In this document: positions 1 to 8,960 of the stretch, one piece after another
Numbering within the stretch: the first letter of the stretch is position 1
How the letters are laid out: each line of letters opens with the position of its first letter
Assembly (NCBI GenBank): GCA_035630195.1
Contig: DASQLD010000310.1
Coordinates: 1 to 34,946, forward strand
Origin: DASQDN01 sp035630195
GTDB lineage: Bacteria; Acidobacteriota; Terriglobia; Bryobacterales; Bryobacteraceae
Direction of reading: 5' to 3'
DNA length: 34,946 bases
Made by a program: the position numbers and the translations under genes
The notes under the pieces: generated by a model
What the model saw: the letters and a program-made list of their open reading frames with translations, nothing else
What the model was told of the DNA's origin: nothing
Databases searched by the model: none

Positions 1-596
1 CCGCTCGCCACATTCTGATCAAGTTCAAGGGTTCGCCGGTCCCTGTTCGTGAAGGCAAGCAAGAACTGTCGGAAGAGCAGGCGCTCGCCAAGGCTCAGGA
101 GATCCGGAAGAAACTTGTCGCCGGCGCGGACTTTGCAACTCTCGCGAAAGCGGAATCGGATGACGCACAGTCGGGCGCTAACGGCGGCGATCTCGGGACG
201 TTTAAGAAGAACTCGATGGTGCCCGAGTTCGAGAAGGCCGCGTTTACCCAGCCTGTCGGCGAGGTGAGCGAACCAATCAAAACGCAGTTCGGGTATCATC
301 TGATCCGAGTCGACAAGCGCGAGGCCCCGACATTTGAATCGCAGCGGGCGCAAATCGAGGAGCGAATCAAGCCCGATCAGGCGCGGCAAGCGGTTGAGCT
401 TATGGCTAAGAATGCAACGGTGGTTATGAACGACGCGTACTTTGGACCGGCACAAGCGCCGATGATTCCTGCTACACCCTCACTCAGCGCGCCGGCGGCT
501 TCGGCCCCTGTTGCTCCTGCAGCGAAACCAGCAGAAGTCGCAAAGCCTGCTGCCACCAAGAAGCCAGTCGCTCCCAAACCGAAGCCCGTCAAATAA
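1..596 (+). CDS. Parvulin-type peptidyl-prolyl isomerase, 3' part (5' end outside window)
   Basis: The reading frame is open from base 3 to the TAA at 594-596, so only the C-terminal ~197 residues are present. The visible part begins with the parvulin motif ARHILIKF and continues through AKAESDDAQSGANGGDLGTF and FGYHLIRVDKR, the normal order for a complete PpiC rotamase domain (about the first 105 visible residues). Parvulins catalyse cis/trans isomerisation of prolyl bonds, and SurA/PrsA-type members act on exported proteins in the periplasm. After the domain come about 50 residues rich in Ala, Pro and Lys, probably disordered. The N-terminal chaperone region and any signal peptide lie upstream of the window, so SurA, PrsA or PpiD type cannot be decided. 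It converges on the kinase gene downstream. Confidence 0.9.
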   Translation, partial: ARHILIKFKGSPVPVREGKQELSEEQALAKAQEIRKKLVAGADFATLAKAESDDAQSGANGGDLGTFKKNSMVPEFEKAAFTQPVGEVSEPIKTQFGYHLIRVDKREAPTFESQRAQIEERIKPDQARQAVELMAKNATVVMNDAYFGPAQAPMIPATPSLSAPAASAPVAPAAKPAEVAKPAATKKPVAPKPKPVK

Positions 597-616
597 AGAC
601 CGTCCAATTAACGAAG

Positions 617-650
617 AGGGCGTCCCGTTTCGAGGCCGCCCTTTCATTTA
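617..650 (+). terminator. Probable rho-independent terminator after the prolyl isomerase gene
   Basis: In the 63-base gap between two convergent genes, arms AGGGCG (617-622) and CGCCCT (637-642) form a stem with a 14-base loop. The stem is followed by a T-rich run (TTTCATTTATT). The position, 20 bases after the isomerase stop, fits a terminator. The stem is short and the T run is interrupted, so strength is uncertain; it may also serve the kinase gene coming from the other side. Confidence 0.45.
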
Positions 651-659
651 TTCGGGAGA

Positions 660-3428
660 CTATTGGAGTTTCGCAAGGGCATTCTGTGCTTCAATGAGTT
701 CCGGCCCTGAGGCGAAACCGGCGCGGTTCTCGATGCGACGGAAACCTGCGATGGTTCGCTCGTACCATTGGCGAGCGGCGGTCGTATCGCGTTGCGCGGC
801 ATAGATTGACGCTACTCCGAGATGAGCCTTGGGCACTAGAGCCAGAACGCGAACACTGGCGTTCGGATCCTTCAACTCATCTGCCAGGCGCAGTAGCTTG
901 TCTCGTATCAGGCGCGCTTCGGCGGTTGACTGTCGACGCGCGGCATCTTCGCCGAGGCGACGAAGACCATCGATGAGGGTGCGCCGGACGCTGCTGTTCT
1001 TCGGGTCCGTCAATAGCAATCGTTCTCCCGTCGGAATAGCTTCGCGATAGTACCGAACCGCTTCCTGGTGATCGCCGTGGCTCGCCATGATATCGCCCAT
1101 TTTGGTTTGAATGTAGGCCGTGTTCATGTCCACCATCAGGTCCTTGTTCGTCTGAGCGGCTTTCCGGAGATATCCCAAAGCCTCTGCATACCTGTGGAGT
1201 TTCTCTTCCGATTGTGTCGTGGCATTTGCGACTCTCATGGTCGCGATGCCGATATCGGTCAAACCACGATAATTGGCAGGATCGGATCGATACAGCTGTT
1301 GTGCAACCTCATACATTTTGAGATACCACTTGAGAGCACTGGACGCTTCGGCGGGCGTAGCGACTCCGGGTTCATGCAGAAAATCGCCCACGTGGCTGTA
1401 GGCGAGCATCAAGCCCCTTTTGGCGCCGCTGTTCTGCTGTTCTCCGTGAGCGGCAATATACTCGAAGTGACTGACCGCTTCCTGATAGCTTTGAAGGGCT
1501 TCCGATCTTCGGCCAAGACGCGTCAATACCATGCCGGCCGCTGAAACGGCGTTTGCGATCTCACGTCGAATTGAGAGATCTTCGGGGTCCTTGTCAAAGG
1601 CCGAACGATACAGGTCGAGGGCGCGAGTGGAAGCGCTCAAAGAACCATCCAGATCCTCAGCTAGTCGCAGAGTCCGACCCTGAGCTTGGCACAGGTCGGC
1701 GACGCTCCTCCGCAGCGCGTCGTCGTGCGGCCTTGTCGCCAGCAATGTCTCTCCAACCTCGCGCGCGTGAGCATAAGACCTGAGCGCCTGATCGCTACTG
1801 GTTGTGTATCCGTGAATGTCGCCGATCCTGCGATGGATATTCAGAATCTCCACCTGAAGATCGAAGGCCTCAGGGCGTTGACGGGCGACGGGTTCCAGCA
1901 TCTTCAACGCCTTGTTATAGCTTTCGAGAGCGCCCTTAGGATCTCCGAGATTAGCCTCAAGGACACTACCCTGGACGTCTCCGATACGGATATAGCCAGC
2001 TCCCAATTCGCGCTGCAAATCGAGGTCGCCATCAGAGTTTACGGCCAGAGCTTCCAAGTATTCGAGCCCTGTGTTGACGATCATGCGCCGCGCGTGCGTA
2101 GAACCCGGAAGATTTCGAATCTCGTCGTGTACGCCAGTGACAAATGTATTGGCCAGGCGTCGAACCTGGTCGAAATGCTTTTTCGCAATACGGGCCTCGC
2201 GCTGTGCCATCAGGACGCCGATGAGGAGTACGATTATCACCGCCGCCACGGCGCTTAACGGCCCCCAGTTTCTGCGCAAAAATTTCTTCGTTCGATAGGT
2301 GAAGCTATCGGCGCGAGCCGAGACCGGCAGATGGTCCAAGTAACGCCGAATGTCGGCGGCAAGCTCGTGCACAGATGCATAGCGTCGCTTTGCTTCCTTG
2401 CGCATTGCAAGCAGAAGAATGTTATCGAGATCGCCTTGCAACTTGCGCGCGAGCGCGGGCTTGCCTATCTCCCGGGCAGCCTCGCTGGGCTTCTGTACGT
2501 CGACTTCGCAAACGGCTCGCTCGACTGCAATTGGCGTCGGCCTATCAATGCGATGAGGCTTGATGCCAGTGAGCAGCTCGAAGAGCACGGCGCCGAGGGA
2601 GTAGATATCGGCCCCTGCGGTAATTGGATCGCCGCGAACCTGCTCGGGACTTGCGTAGTCCGGTGTCAGCATACGGACATCGTGCGTGATTGTCTCGGTT
2701 GGGTTGCCGCCTTCGAAGACCAACAACTTCGAAATACCGAAGTCCAGTAGTTTCGGAATGCCCTTATCGTCAACAAGGATGTTGCCCGGCTTCAAGTCGC
2801 GGTGAACAACAAAGTTTCGATGCGCATATTCGACCGCATCGCAGATTTGGAGGAAGAGCCTTAGCCGCTGTTCGAGCGACAGCTCGTTACTCTGGGCGAA
2901 TTCGCTGATGGAGACGCCCTGCACGTACTCCATGACGAGGTAAGGCAGACCATCTTCGGTTGCTCCGCCGTCGAGTAGACGAGCGATGTTCGGGTGCTCG
3001 AGTTGCGCGAGAATCTGGCGTTCCTGGCGAAATCGAGCGAGGGTGAAATCCGTATCCATGCCTCTACGGACCAGCTTGATTGCGACCTTCTTCTCGTACG
3101 TATCGTCGTCGCGAGTGGCGAGATACACGGCGCCCATGCCGCCGCGTCCTATTTCCTTTTCGAGACGGTAGCGGCCTACTCTGCGACCGGGCGCAGTCGC
3201 GGCAGTCTCTACTGCATGGAAATTGACGAGCGCTTTCTTAACGGCAGCCGCGGCGAATGAACTGGTAGAGGCGGCGGTGTCGCTGTTGATCAGCGATTGG
3301 ACCTCGCGAAGCAGATCCGGATCGCTTCCGCTGTTGGCTTCGAGGAAAGCCATCCGCTCGTGCTCCGGAATCTCGAGAGCGCGGTGGAATAAATCCTCAA
3401 CTACTTTCCACCGATCGGCCTTCATCAT
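660..3428 (-). CDS. Membrane Ser/Thr protein kinase with C-terminal TPR region
   Basis: This 922-residue protein has a Hanks-type kinase domain at about 87-355: glycine loop GRGGMG (94-99), ATP lysine K118, catalytic HRDLKPGN (209-216), DFG (229-231) and SPE (260-262). The first ~50 residues form a helical segment (RWKVVEDLFHRALEIPEHER) that I recall from many acidobacterial kinases. One transmembrane helix spans about 390-408. The remaining ~510 residues are mostly TPR-like helical repeats, which should lie outside the cytoplasmic membrane and may sense a protein or peptide signal. All catalytic residues are present, so activity is expected. The start overlaps the sigma factor stop as ATGA, so the two are probably translationally coupled; a second Met follows immediately. 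The sigma factor is the obvious candidate substrate (inference). Confidence 0.93.
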   Translation of the reverse strand: MMKADRWKVVEDLFHRALEIPEHERMAFLEANSGSDPDLLREVQSLINSDTAASTSSFAAAAVKKALVNFHAVETAATAPGRRVGRYRLEKEIGRGGMGAVYLATRDDDTYEKKVAIKLVRRGMDTDFTLARFRQERQILAQLEHPNIARLLDGGATEDGLPYLVMEYVQGVSISEFAQSNELSLEQRLRLFLQICDAVEYAHRNFVVHRDLKPGNILVDDKGIPKLLDFGISKLLVFEGGNPTETITHDVRMLTPDYASPEQVRGDPITAGADIYSLGAVLFELLTGIKPHRIDRPTPIAVERAVCEVDVQKPSEAAREIGKPALARKLQGDLDNILLLAMRKEAKRRYASVHELAADIRRYLDHLPVSARADSFTYRTKKFLRRNWGPLSAVAAVIIVLLIGVLMAQREARIAKKHFDQVRRLANTFVTGVHDEIRNLPGSTHARRMIVNTGLEYLEALAVNSDGDLDLQRELGAGYIRIGDVQGSVLEANLGDPKGALESYNKALKMLEPVARQRPEAFDLQVEILNIHRRIGDIHGYTTSSDQALRSYAHAREVGETLLATRPHDDALRRSVADLCQAQGRTLRLAEDLDGSLSASTRALDLYRSAFDKDPEDLSIRREIANAVSAAGMVLTRLGRRSEALQSYQEAVSHFEYIAAHGEQQNSGAKRGLMLAYSHVGDFLHEPGVATPAEASSALKWYLKMYEVAQQLYRSDPANYRGLTDIGIATMRVANATTQSEEKLHRYAEALGYLRKAAQTNKDLMVDMNTAYIQTKMGDIMASHGDHQEAVRYYREAIPTGERLLLTDPKNSSVRRTLIDGLRRLGEDAARRQSTAEARLIRDKLLRLADELKDPNASVRVLALVPKAHLGVASIYAAQRDTTAARQWYERTIAGFRRIENRAGFASGPELIEAQNALAKLQ

Positions 3429-4012
3429 CCTACGTTACTAAGTTCGCGGTGAAGCCAAGCTTCCGCGAGGCGTTGCTCCCGTCCGATTGTGGCGGGAGAT
3501 ACTCCCAAGGCAACCGCTGTTTCATCGACGCTTAAGCCGCCGAAGAAACGCAGCTCAATAACCTTTGCCTTGCGTTCATCGATCTCCTGGAGCGCCTGTA
3601 GCGCATCATCAAGAGCGATAATATCTCCGGGTTTTTCGGCGCCGAGGCCGACGATCTCATCGATTGACATCTTGTCGATGCCACCGCCGCGTTTTGCGCT
3701 GCGATGCTTCCGCGCGTGATCGACGAGAATCTGCCGCATCAGATGCGCGGCTACTCCGAAAAAGTGGGCTCGGCTTTCCCAATCTGGCATGCTCTGCGCA
3801 ACCAGCCGCAGATAAGCCTCGTGGACAAGCGCGGTTGGCTGGAGGGTGGCGGCAGACCTTTCGTTCCTGAGATAACGCTCTGCCAGACGTCGGAGCTCAT
3901 TGTAGACAAGCGGCGTCAGCAGATCCATAGCCGCTTTATTTCCCTGCTTCCACTCGACTAACAGGTTCGTAACCTCTTGTTGTTGAGGAGAGGATCCAGC
4001 GGTTCCTGGCAT
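3425..4012 (-). CDS. ECF-type RNA polymerase sigma factor, kinase-linked (TIGR02999-like)
   Basis: A 195-residue sigma-70 family protein. Region 2 spans about 14-105 (LVYNELRRLAERYLRNE, AHFFGVAAHLMRQILVDHAR). Region 4 spans about 133-190 with the helix-turn-helix LSVDETAVALGVSPATIG. It resembles the ECF group common in Acidobacteria and Planctomycetes that sits beside Ser/Thr kinases. At region 2.2, where most ECF factors carry acidic residues before the LVQEVFLRL-like helix, this protein reads TLQPTALVHEAYLRL, with Thr at 56 and 60. In ECF43 factors, phosphorylation of a Thr in this region is known to replace the missing charge; I infer the same may apply here. No anti-sigma factor is encoded nearby. 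Only 42 bases separate it from the upstream gene, so it may be read through from the envelope operon. Confidence 0.9.
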   Translation of the reverse strand: MPGTAGSSPQQQEVTNLLVEWKQGNKAAMDLLTPLVYNELRRLAERYLRNERSAATLQPTALVHEAYLRLVAQSMPDWESRAHFFGVAAHLMRQILVDHARKHRSAKRGGGIDKMSIDEIVGLGAEKPGDIIALDDALQALQEIDERKAKVIELRFFGGLSVDETAVALGVSPATIGREQRLAEAWLHRELSNVG

Positions 4013-4054
4013 AGTGGCATCTATTTTAGCGAATTGAGACCTCGAACTGTTGCG

Positions 4055-4357
4055 TCAGGCGCCGCGGCAAAGGTCGTTGAGTTTGCGTTCGAGATCTTCT
4101 TTGGACAACGTAGTGCTGATGAACAGCTCCTGGCGCGCGCCGGCGCTGAGCGCGATCGCTTTCCAGCCGTTTGTGGTGGGTACGGTAACTCGCATTCGCA
4201 CCTCGCCTTTCGCGTCTCGAACCGGTTTGATGACTCCTGGGATCACAGACCGAATCGTTCCAGGATTGTCATTGAGCAGACGTTTTAGTAGATCCCGGAC
4301 TCCGTCGATGATGCTGTGCTCGATTTTGAGCTTGCCTTGTGCGGTTCGAAGCTTCAC
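4055..4357 (-). CDS. Small conserved protein, DUF2103-like
   Basis: A GTG start at 4357 overlaps the TGA stop of the TamB-like gene as GTGA and gives a 100-residue protein. An ATG farther upstream (4429) would add 24 Arg-rich residues that lie wholly inside the TamB gene, so I prefer the GTG. The layout EHSIIDGVRDLLKRLL, then RSVIPGVIKP, then VTVPTTNGWKAIALSAG and RQELFIS resembles what I recall of the DUF2103 family, described as a predicted metal-binding domain. No signal peptide or membrane segment is visible, so it is probably cytoplasmic. Its function is unknown. Tight coupling to tamB suggests co-expression with outer-membrane biogenesis genes. Confidence 0.65.
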   Translation of the reverse strand: MKLRTAQGKLKIEHSIIDGVRDLLKRLLNDNPGTIRSVIPGVIKPVRDAKGEVRMRVTVPTTNGWKAIALSAGARQELFISTTLSKEDLERKLNDLCRGA

Positions 4358-7300
4358 TTGAATCTCTTCTTGAACAGGAAGTCTACTCCGAAAGCGCCGT
4401 TGTCTTCCCGCAGCGCGACGACGGACCAACTTTTGTTAATGTCCCACTCGAGACGTACGATCTGCGAGTTCGCTTCCGAGAGATTAGTGATGTAAGTAAG
4501 CGTGAGGTCCCGCGAAAGCTGTTGCTCGATTGTCAATCGCGCCTGAGGGACGGCGTTGATGCCTGAGAGCTGAGGGTCAATTTTGAGCCTGCTGACGCCA
4601 AAGAACCGTTGAAGACGGCCAGTAATCGGAGCTGCTACGGCTTGGCCAAGCAAGGTGTTCGTACCGGTAGTGAGGAAACTTTGTGTCGCTACGGTCTGAC
4701 CAGAAGCGAGGGAAGAGTTTGTCCCAGGCGCTCGACCAACAGCAAGTAAAGCAACGATCTCATTCGACTGCAAGGGAGGATCCGAACGATAAGAGACGTT
4801 TAGCTTACTGAGCGGGCCTGTGAAATTGATAGTTACGAGAACACCGCGAACCCTAGTTTCAAGATCCATGTCGAGCACGGGCTCGATTTTGGCCGGATTG
4901 TAGAAGCCGATCTCCCCTCGATTAATCGTGTATTTGTTGCCAAAAAACTGTACTTCGCCTTGGTTCACGACTACGCGGCCGAGCAGGGTGGGCTTTGCCG
5001 CAGTTCCCCGCACACGGAGATCTGCTTCGGCCTGAAGCTCACTAGTAAGGGCGGTATGGAATTGCAAGTTTGGCGCATTTTCGATTCTTATATCGAGCTG
5101 CATGCCCCGGAGGAAGGGGTTCGGAGTAGTTGGAGTCGCCACAGGCCGAGCCGATGACGCGAGTACGCCGCCGATGTCGGTTTTCGGGTTGAATCCAGCG
5201 CGCCGGATGGTGACGACACCAGAAAGAATGCTCTTCGACGATGTGCCGGACAAGTTCAAATTGGAACTGACGGTCGTACTGACACCTTCGGGATATCGGA
5301 CACGAACGTCGGTGGCCCTCGCCGTGAGCCTGTAGCTCAACTCAGGCCCTCCGAAACCGACGAAACCACCCATCGTGAGTGATCCGCCGCCAGTTTCAGC
5401 TGTAAGTTTCTCAATAGTTGCGCGCCGTCGATCGAACAGGATGACACCGTTAGCGTTATCGATTCCGTTGGGTATATCGGACATGTAAAACGACGCGTTC
5501 TTCAACTCGACGCTGCCAGTGACCTGCGGATCCTGTATCGATCCCCGAACGGAAGCGGCGATGGTGGCGCCACCAGACGAAATTACATCCGGATTGAAGT
5601 CGCGCAGAATCGCGAGATTTAGGGTTCCGTCGGCGCGAAGATCCCAAGGACTTTTTTCTTTCGTGTTCAGCGCGCCGGAAATCCGCACATCGGTTTCACG
5701 ACCCACGAGGTGTGCGCTCCTGACGTGAACACTCTTCCCGTCGTACTCGACCACAACCGGCTCTGCGTTTCTCAAGCTGAGTTCCTGGGGCTGATTTACA
5801 ATGCCCGCCTTACGTGACTGAACGACCTGCAAGACAGGGAGGTCCAGGCGGGCGCGGAGCAGCTCCGGCTTCTTGACGGGCCCTGAAAAGTTCAACCGGC
5901 CTTCGAGGAAACCTTCGACAGGCAAACGGTCGCCACCTTTTGCGGCGGCGGCGAGATCGAGAAGCGTTGAGAAGTCAATGCGTGAAACCTCGACAGACCC
6001 GCGGCTCTGGTAGTCGCCGGCAAGCTGGAGTTCTCCGGATCCTTTTACTTTCGAACCGCGCAGATCTCCAATGACACCAAAATTCAATTGACGTCCAGAT
6101 GTCTTCGCGTCCAGAGTGAAGCTTCCTACCGGGCGGCCATCGACGACGAGATCGCGTAACTGCAGCAGACCATCCAGCTTATCGGGCTCCAAAGCACCGT
6201 TACGGACAACGGTAGACCCGGTTGCCTTGATCTCGAACCGGCCCATAACACCGGGTCGGAGCTTCTGGACATTCGCGACTCGCTCGAGCGCGAATCCCTG
6301 TGTCGCCAAGTCAAATCGGAGACGTCCGTTCTTGTAGTCTCCTAACGGATGCTCGTATGCGCCTGCCAGAAGAATGCGTGCCGTTCCAAGTTCGGCAATC
6401 CCGTTGATAACTTCGACGCCGGCGCCGGCGTAGCGGATCTCGGCCCGAATCCGATCCAGCTTCTCGCCATAAATGACGGGCTGCTCGACATTGATCCTGA
6501 GATTCGCCCGCGGATTGCCGAGTGAACCTTCAACGACCGCAGTTGCGTTGAGCAGTCCTTCAAGTGGCAACTTCTGTCCGGCGGATGCAAGCAGTTTGGG
6601 AATCTGCGCGCCTTGCAACTTTACACTCGCTTTCATTGGCGCGGTATCTTCGGCCTTCCAGTTTTGTAACGCGATGTCGGCAGAGCCTTCGAGACGTAGA
6701 CCACCTTGTCCTAGCGCGAAACTCTCGACGCGAACATTCGAGGAAGTTGCATTCACATCGGCGACGAGTCGATCAACTTTCTCCTTCTGAACCTCGAAAT
6801 TGCTCAGCGTTAAGGCGCCCGTGACACTGGCGTTTTTCAGAGGTCCATTAACAACGCCGTCGAAGACGGCGGAGCCGCCTTCGAGCAAGCTAATCGGCAA
6901 CTTCTCCGGCGGATTACCCGCAATGCTGAGCGCGGGTATCAGATCGTTCAGTTCCTTCGACTCGAGGCGGACCTTGAGCATTGAACCGAGCGTCCCGCTC
7001 AAATCGAGACGGCTCGAAGGCAACATGAGATGTGAGTTGCCGAGTTCCACCGAGCCGGCTTTTTCGTTGAAGGCGACTTCAACGTCACCGCTCACCGGTA
7101 CGCCTCCCTCGGTGGGCGTGAGGGCGAGCTTGCCTCCCGCCTTCAGGTCCCGAGATCCAATAGTTCCGATAACCTCGACTGACCCCGAGATGAGGGCGCT
7201 ATAGGGCGTCGTCTTGATACCTGCGATACGCGACAGTGTGGCGAGCGAAAGGCCGTTGACGCGCCCATTCACTTTGAAGATTTTCCAGTCGACGATGTCA

Positions 7301-8346
7301 GCCATGCCGGCGAACGTGCCCGAGAGAGCGTTGACGCGCGTTCCCCGAAGCTCCAGTTTTTCGGTAGTGAGCCCGACGTCAGAGTTAACGGCAATGTTCT
7401 CTATGCGTACGTCGCCTTGATGCACCGCCAGCCCTGAGCCATGCGCGCGGCCAGCAATTCGAAGGTTCTCGCGAGCATCATAAGTAACGTCGCCCTCAAA
7501 CTTCACGGAGCCAACGTGAGGTCGTGGGAGCCGCAAAGGAGCGCCGAGATCGGCAAGTGTCGCATCGGCCTTCACATCGAAGTGCAGCTTTGGATCTTTG
7601 AACCCCTGAATGTTGCCGGCGAACTGTACACTGCTGTTCCCCACCGTCAGTTGTCCGTTCTCGATCTGAATGTGGTCCTTATATAGTCCGACCTTCGTAT
7701 CCAAATCGAAAGGGATCGGCAGTGTCTTGCCACTGTCAATGAACAATTTGCTCATCGATAAGCCGCCGCGATAGCTGGTACCGGTCAGGTTGTAATCTAG
7801 GATTGCTTTGAGGTTCTCGCCTCGCAGGGACAATGGAATCTTTTTATCAGCGTATTGGAGCCACCCGTCCTTTAGCTCAATCCTACCGATCGCGAGATCA
7901 ACGAGCTGTTCTACTGGATTCTTGGTGGACGCGCGTTTGATTTTCGGTTCGGGGAAGTTGGTCTTTCCTTCCGCATCCACCAGAATGTTTACTTGCGGTC
8001 TATCGACAACAACCGCGTTGATGTCGATATCGCGCTTCATCATGGAAATTATCTTGATGCCGACTGCGACGGACTCAGCACGGAAGAGCGGGCGTTCGCT
8101 TGGAGGTTCAGTGCCATGCAGCACGAAAGGAGAGACCTCGGCGGTAAGTGTTTTCCAGTCGAAGCGAAAGGCGCCGATTTCAGTTCTGCCACCGCTGGCG
8201 CGCTCGATTTCAGTTACCATCCGGTCGCGCACTTTGTCGCGAAACCACGCGCTCGGCAGAATCAAAACGGCGGCCAATCCTAGCAGTAGCGCGAGGCCTA
8301 CAAGCGCGCCTAGAATCCAAAGAGTCCACTTAAGCGGACGCCTCAT
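4354..8346 (-). CDS. tamB: TamB-like intermembrane translocation/lipid-transfer protein (DUF490)
   Basis: A 1330-residue protein with an N-terminal membrane anchor at about residues 8-31 (WTLWILGALVGLALLLGLAA). An AsmA-like start follows (DKVRDRMVTEIERASGGRTE), then a very long beta-rich repetitive region, and finally the conserved TamB domain in the last ~350 residues (LGRVVVNQGEVQFFGNKYTI, SDPPLQSNEIVALLAVGRAP). It ends in FLFKKRFK. TamB family members bridge the periplasm from the inner membrane to an Omp85 partner and are implicated in outer-membrane protein insertion and phospholipid transport. The likely partner is the Omp85 protein two genes upstream. Its ATG overlaps the stop of the SurA-like gene as ATGA. 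Length is close to E. coli TamB (about 1260). Confidence 0.9.
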   Translation of the reverse strand: MRRPLKWTLWILGALVGLALLLGLAAVLILPSAWFRDKVRDRMVTEIERASGGRTEIGAFRFDWKTLTAEVSPFVLHGTEPPSERPLFRAESVAVGIKIISMMKRDIDINAVVVDRPQVNILVDAEGKTNFPEPKIKRASTKNPVEQLVDLAIGRIELKDGWLQYADKKIPLSLRGENLKAILDYNLTGTSYRGGLSMSKLFIDSGKTLPIPFDLDTKVGLYKDHIQIENGQLTVGNSSVQFAGNIQGFKDPKLHFDVKADATLADLGAPLRLPRPHVGSVKFEGDVTYDARENLRIAGRAHGSGLAVHQGDVRIENIAVNSDVGLTTEKLELRGTRVNALSGTFAGMADIVDWKIFKVNGRVNGLSLATLSRIAGIKTTPYSALISGSVEVIGTIGSRDLKAGGKLALTPTEGGVPVSGDVEVAFNEKAGSVELGNSHLMLPSSRLDLSGTLGSMLKVRLESKELNDLIPALSIAGNPPEKLPISLLEGGSAVFDGVVNGPLKNASVTGALTLSNFEVQKEKVDRLVADVNATSSNVRVESFALGQGGLRLEGSADIALQNWKAEDTAPMKASVKLQGAQIPKLLASAGQKLPLEGLLNATAVVEGSLGNPRANLRINVEQPVIYGEKLDRIRAEIRYAGAGVEVINGIAELGTARILLAGAYEHPLGDYKNGRLRFDLATQGFALERVANVQKLRPGVMGRFEIKATGSTVVRNGALEPDKLDGLLQLRDLVVDGRPVGSFTLDAKTSGRQLNFGVIGDLRGSKVKGSGELQLAGDYQSRGSVEVSRIDFSTLLDLAAAAKGGDRLPVEGFLEGRLNFSGPVKKPELLRARLDLPVLQVVQSRKAGIVNQPQELSLRNAEPVVVEYDGKSVHVRSAHLVGRETDVRISGALNTKEKSPWDLRADGTLNLAILRDFNPDVISSGGATIAASVRGSIQDPQVTGSVELKNASFYMSDIPNGIDNANGVILFDRRRATIEKLTAETGGGSLTMGGFVGFGGPELSYRLTARATDVRVRYPEGVSTTVSSNLNLSGTSSKSILSGVVTIRRAGFNPKTDIGGVLASSARPVATPTTPNPFLRGMQLDIRIENAPNLQFHTALTSELQAEADLRVRGTAAKPTLLGRVVVNQGEVQFFGNKYTINRGEIGFYNPAKIEPVLDMDLETRVRGVLVTINFTGPLSKLNVSYRSDPPLQSNEIVALLAVGRAPGTNSSLASGQTVATQSFLTTGTNTLLGQAVAAPITGRLQRFFGVSRLKIDPQLSGINAVPQARLTIEQQLSRDLTLTYITNLSEANSQIVRLEWDINKSWSVVALREDNGAFGVDFLFKKRFK

Positions 8347-8960
8347 TTGAACACCTCGTCTCTATAACGCATCCGGGCTTGCGTTCGAGCCTGTCCCAAC
8401 CAGCGGTCCAATGCGTTGTCGACGCGCTGGGCAGTGAGTATTTGTTCGATTTCGTCCTTAGCTTCCTCGAAAGGCGGAAGCTTACCGGGATTCTGTGCGA
8501 CTTGCTGATCGTAGTGCTCACGAATCTCCGATTGCGGTATTTGCACACCAGGACGAAAGCGTTGATCAATAAATTCAAGCAACGCTGCCTGCCAAGCCAA
8601 CGCTTCGCGCACATCGTCGTCGGCGATTCTGTATTTTGCCAGCGCCTGCTTGTATTCTTCATCGGTCTTGAAGCGAGCCTTAATCTGCTGGTAGGTCGAA
8701 GGGGTTGGAATCGATGTGGGAACGCGGCTGCTGGTTTCAAGTTCGCGCCGAATCAACACCTGTTCCACCAGTCGGTCGGCCATTGTGCGTTTAGCTCCAC
8801 TGCTGAAATCGGGCTCTTGATCATTAAGAAACGCAGCAATTCGTATCTGTCGCCATATCTCGCTCTCGGTGATGACGCGCTTCTCCACTGTCACAGCAAT
8901 GCGATCGATGATCTCGCCTGAGGCCATCGAAACGAGCAGAAGTATTGCAAGGCGTCGCAT
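8343..8960 (-). CDS. SurA N-terminal-like periplasmic chaperone without parvulin domain
   Basis: A 205-residue protein with a short N-terminal signal-like segment (MRRLAILLLVSMASG). It continues with the typical SurA opening EIIDRIAVTVEKRVITESEI and a helical region containing RLVEQVLIRREL. The C-terminal part (SEIREHYDQQVAQNP, FEEAKDEIEQILTAQRVDNA) matches the helices that flank the isomerase domains in SurA. No parvulin domain is present between them, so I infer a holdase chaperone for outer-membrane proteins without isomerase activity. Its ATG follows the Omp85 stop codon directly, and its TGA overlaps the TamB start. Sitting between an Omp85 and a TamB protein strongly suggests a role in outer-membrane protein delivery. 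The parvulin protein at the window start could supply isomerase activity separately. Confidence 0.85.
   Translation of the reverse strand: MRRLAILLLVSMASGEIIDRIAVTVEKRVITESEIWRQIRIAAFLNDQEPDFSSGAKRTMADRLVEQVLIRRELETSSRVPTSIPTPSTYQQIKARFKTDEEYKQALAKYRIADDDVREALAWQAALLEFIDQRFRPGVQIPQSEIREHYDQQVAQNPGKLPPFEEAKDEIEQILTAQRVDNALDRWLGQARTQARMRYRDEVFK

Noticed and set aside
1686..2258. 190-codon plus-strand frame opposite the kinase TPR region
   Set aside because: It lies wholly antisense to conserved TPR/kinase coding sequence and shows no motif, signal peptide or ribosome-binding site.
660..3428. Possible frameshift or pseudogene in the kinase because of its length
   Set aside because: The single frame is intact, all catalytic residues are present, and kinases of about 900 residues with TPR tails are normal in Acidobacteriota.
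4013..4054. TAAAAT (minus strand, 4028-4023) as a sigma-factor gene promoter
   Set aside because: No matching -35 element is found and transcription would start almost at the ATG, so it is only an AT-rich hexamer until mapped.
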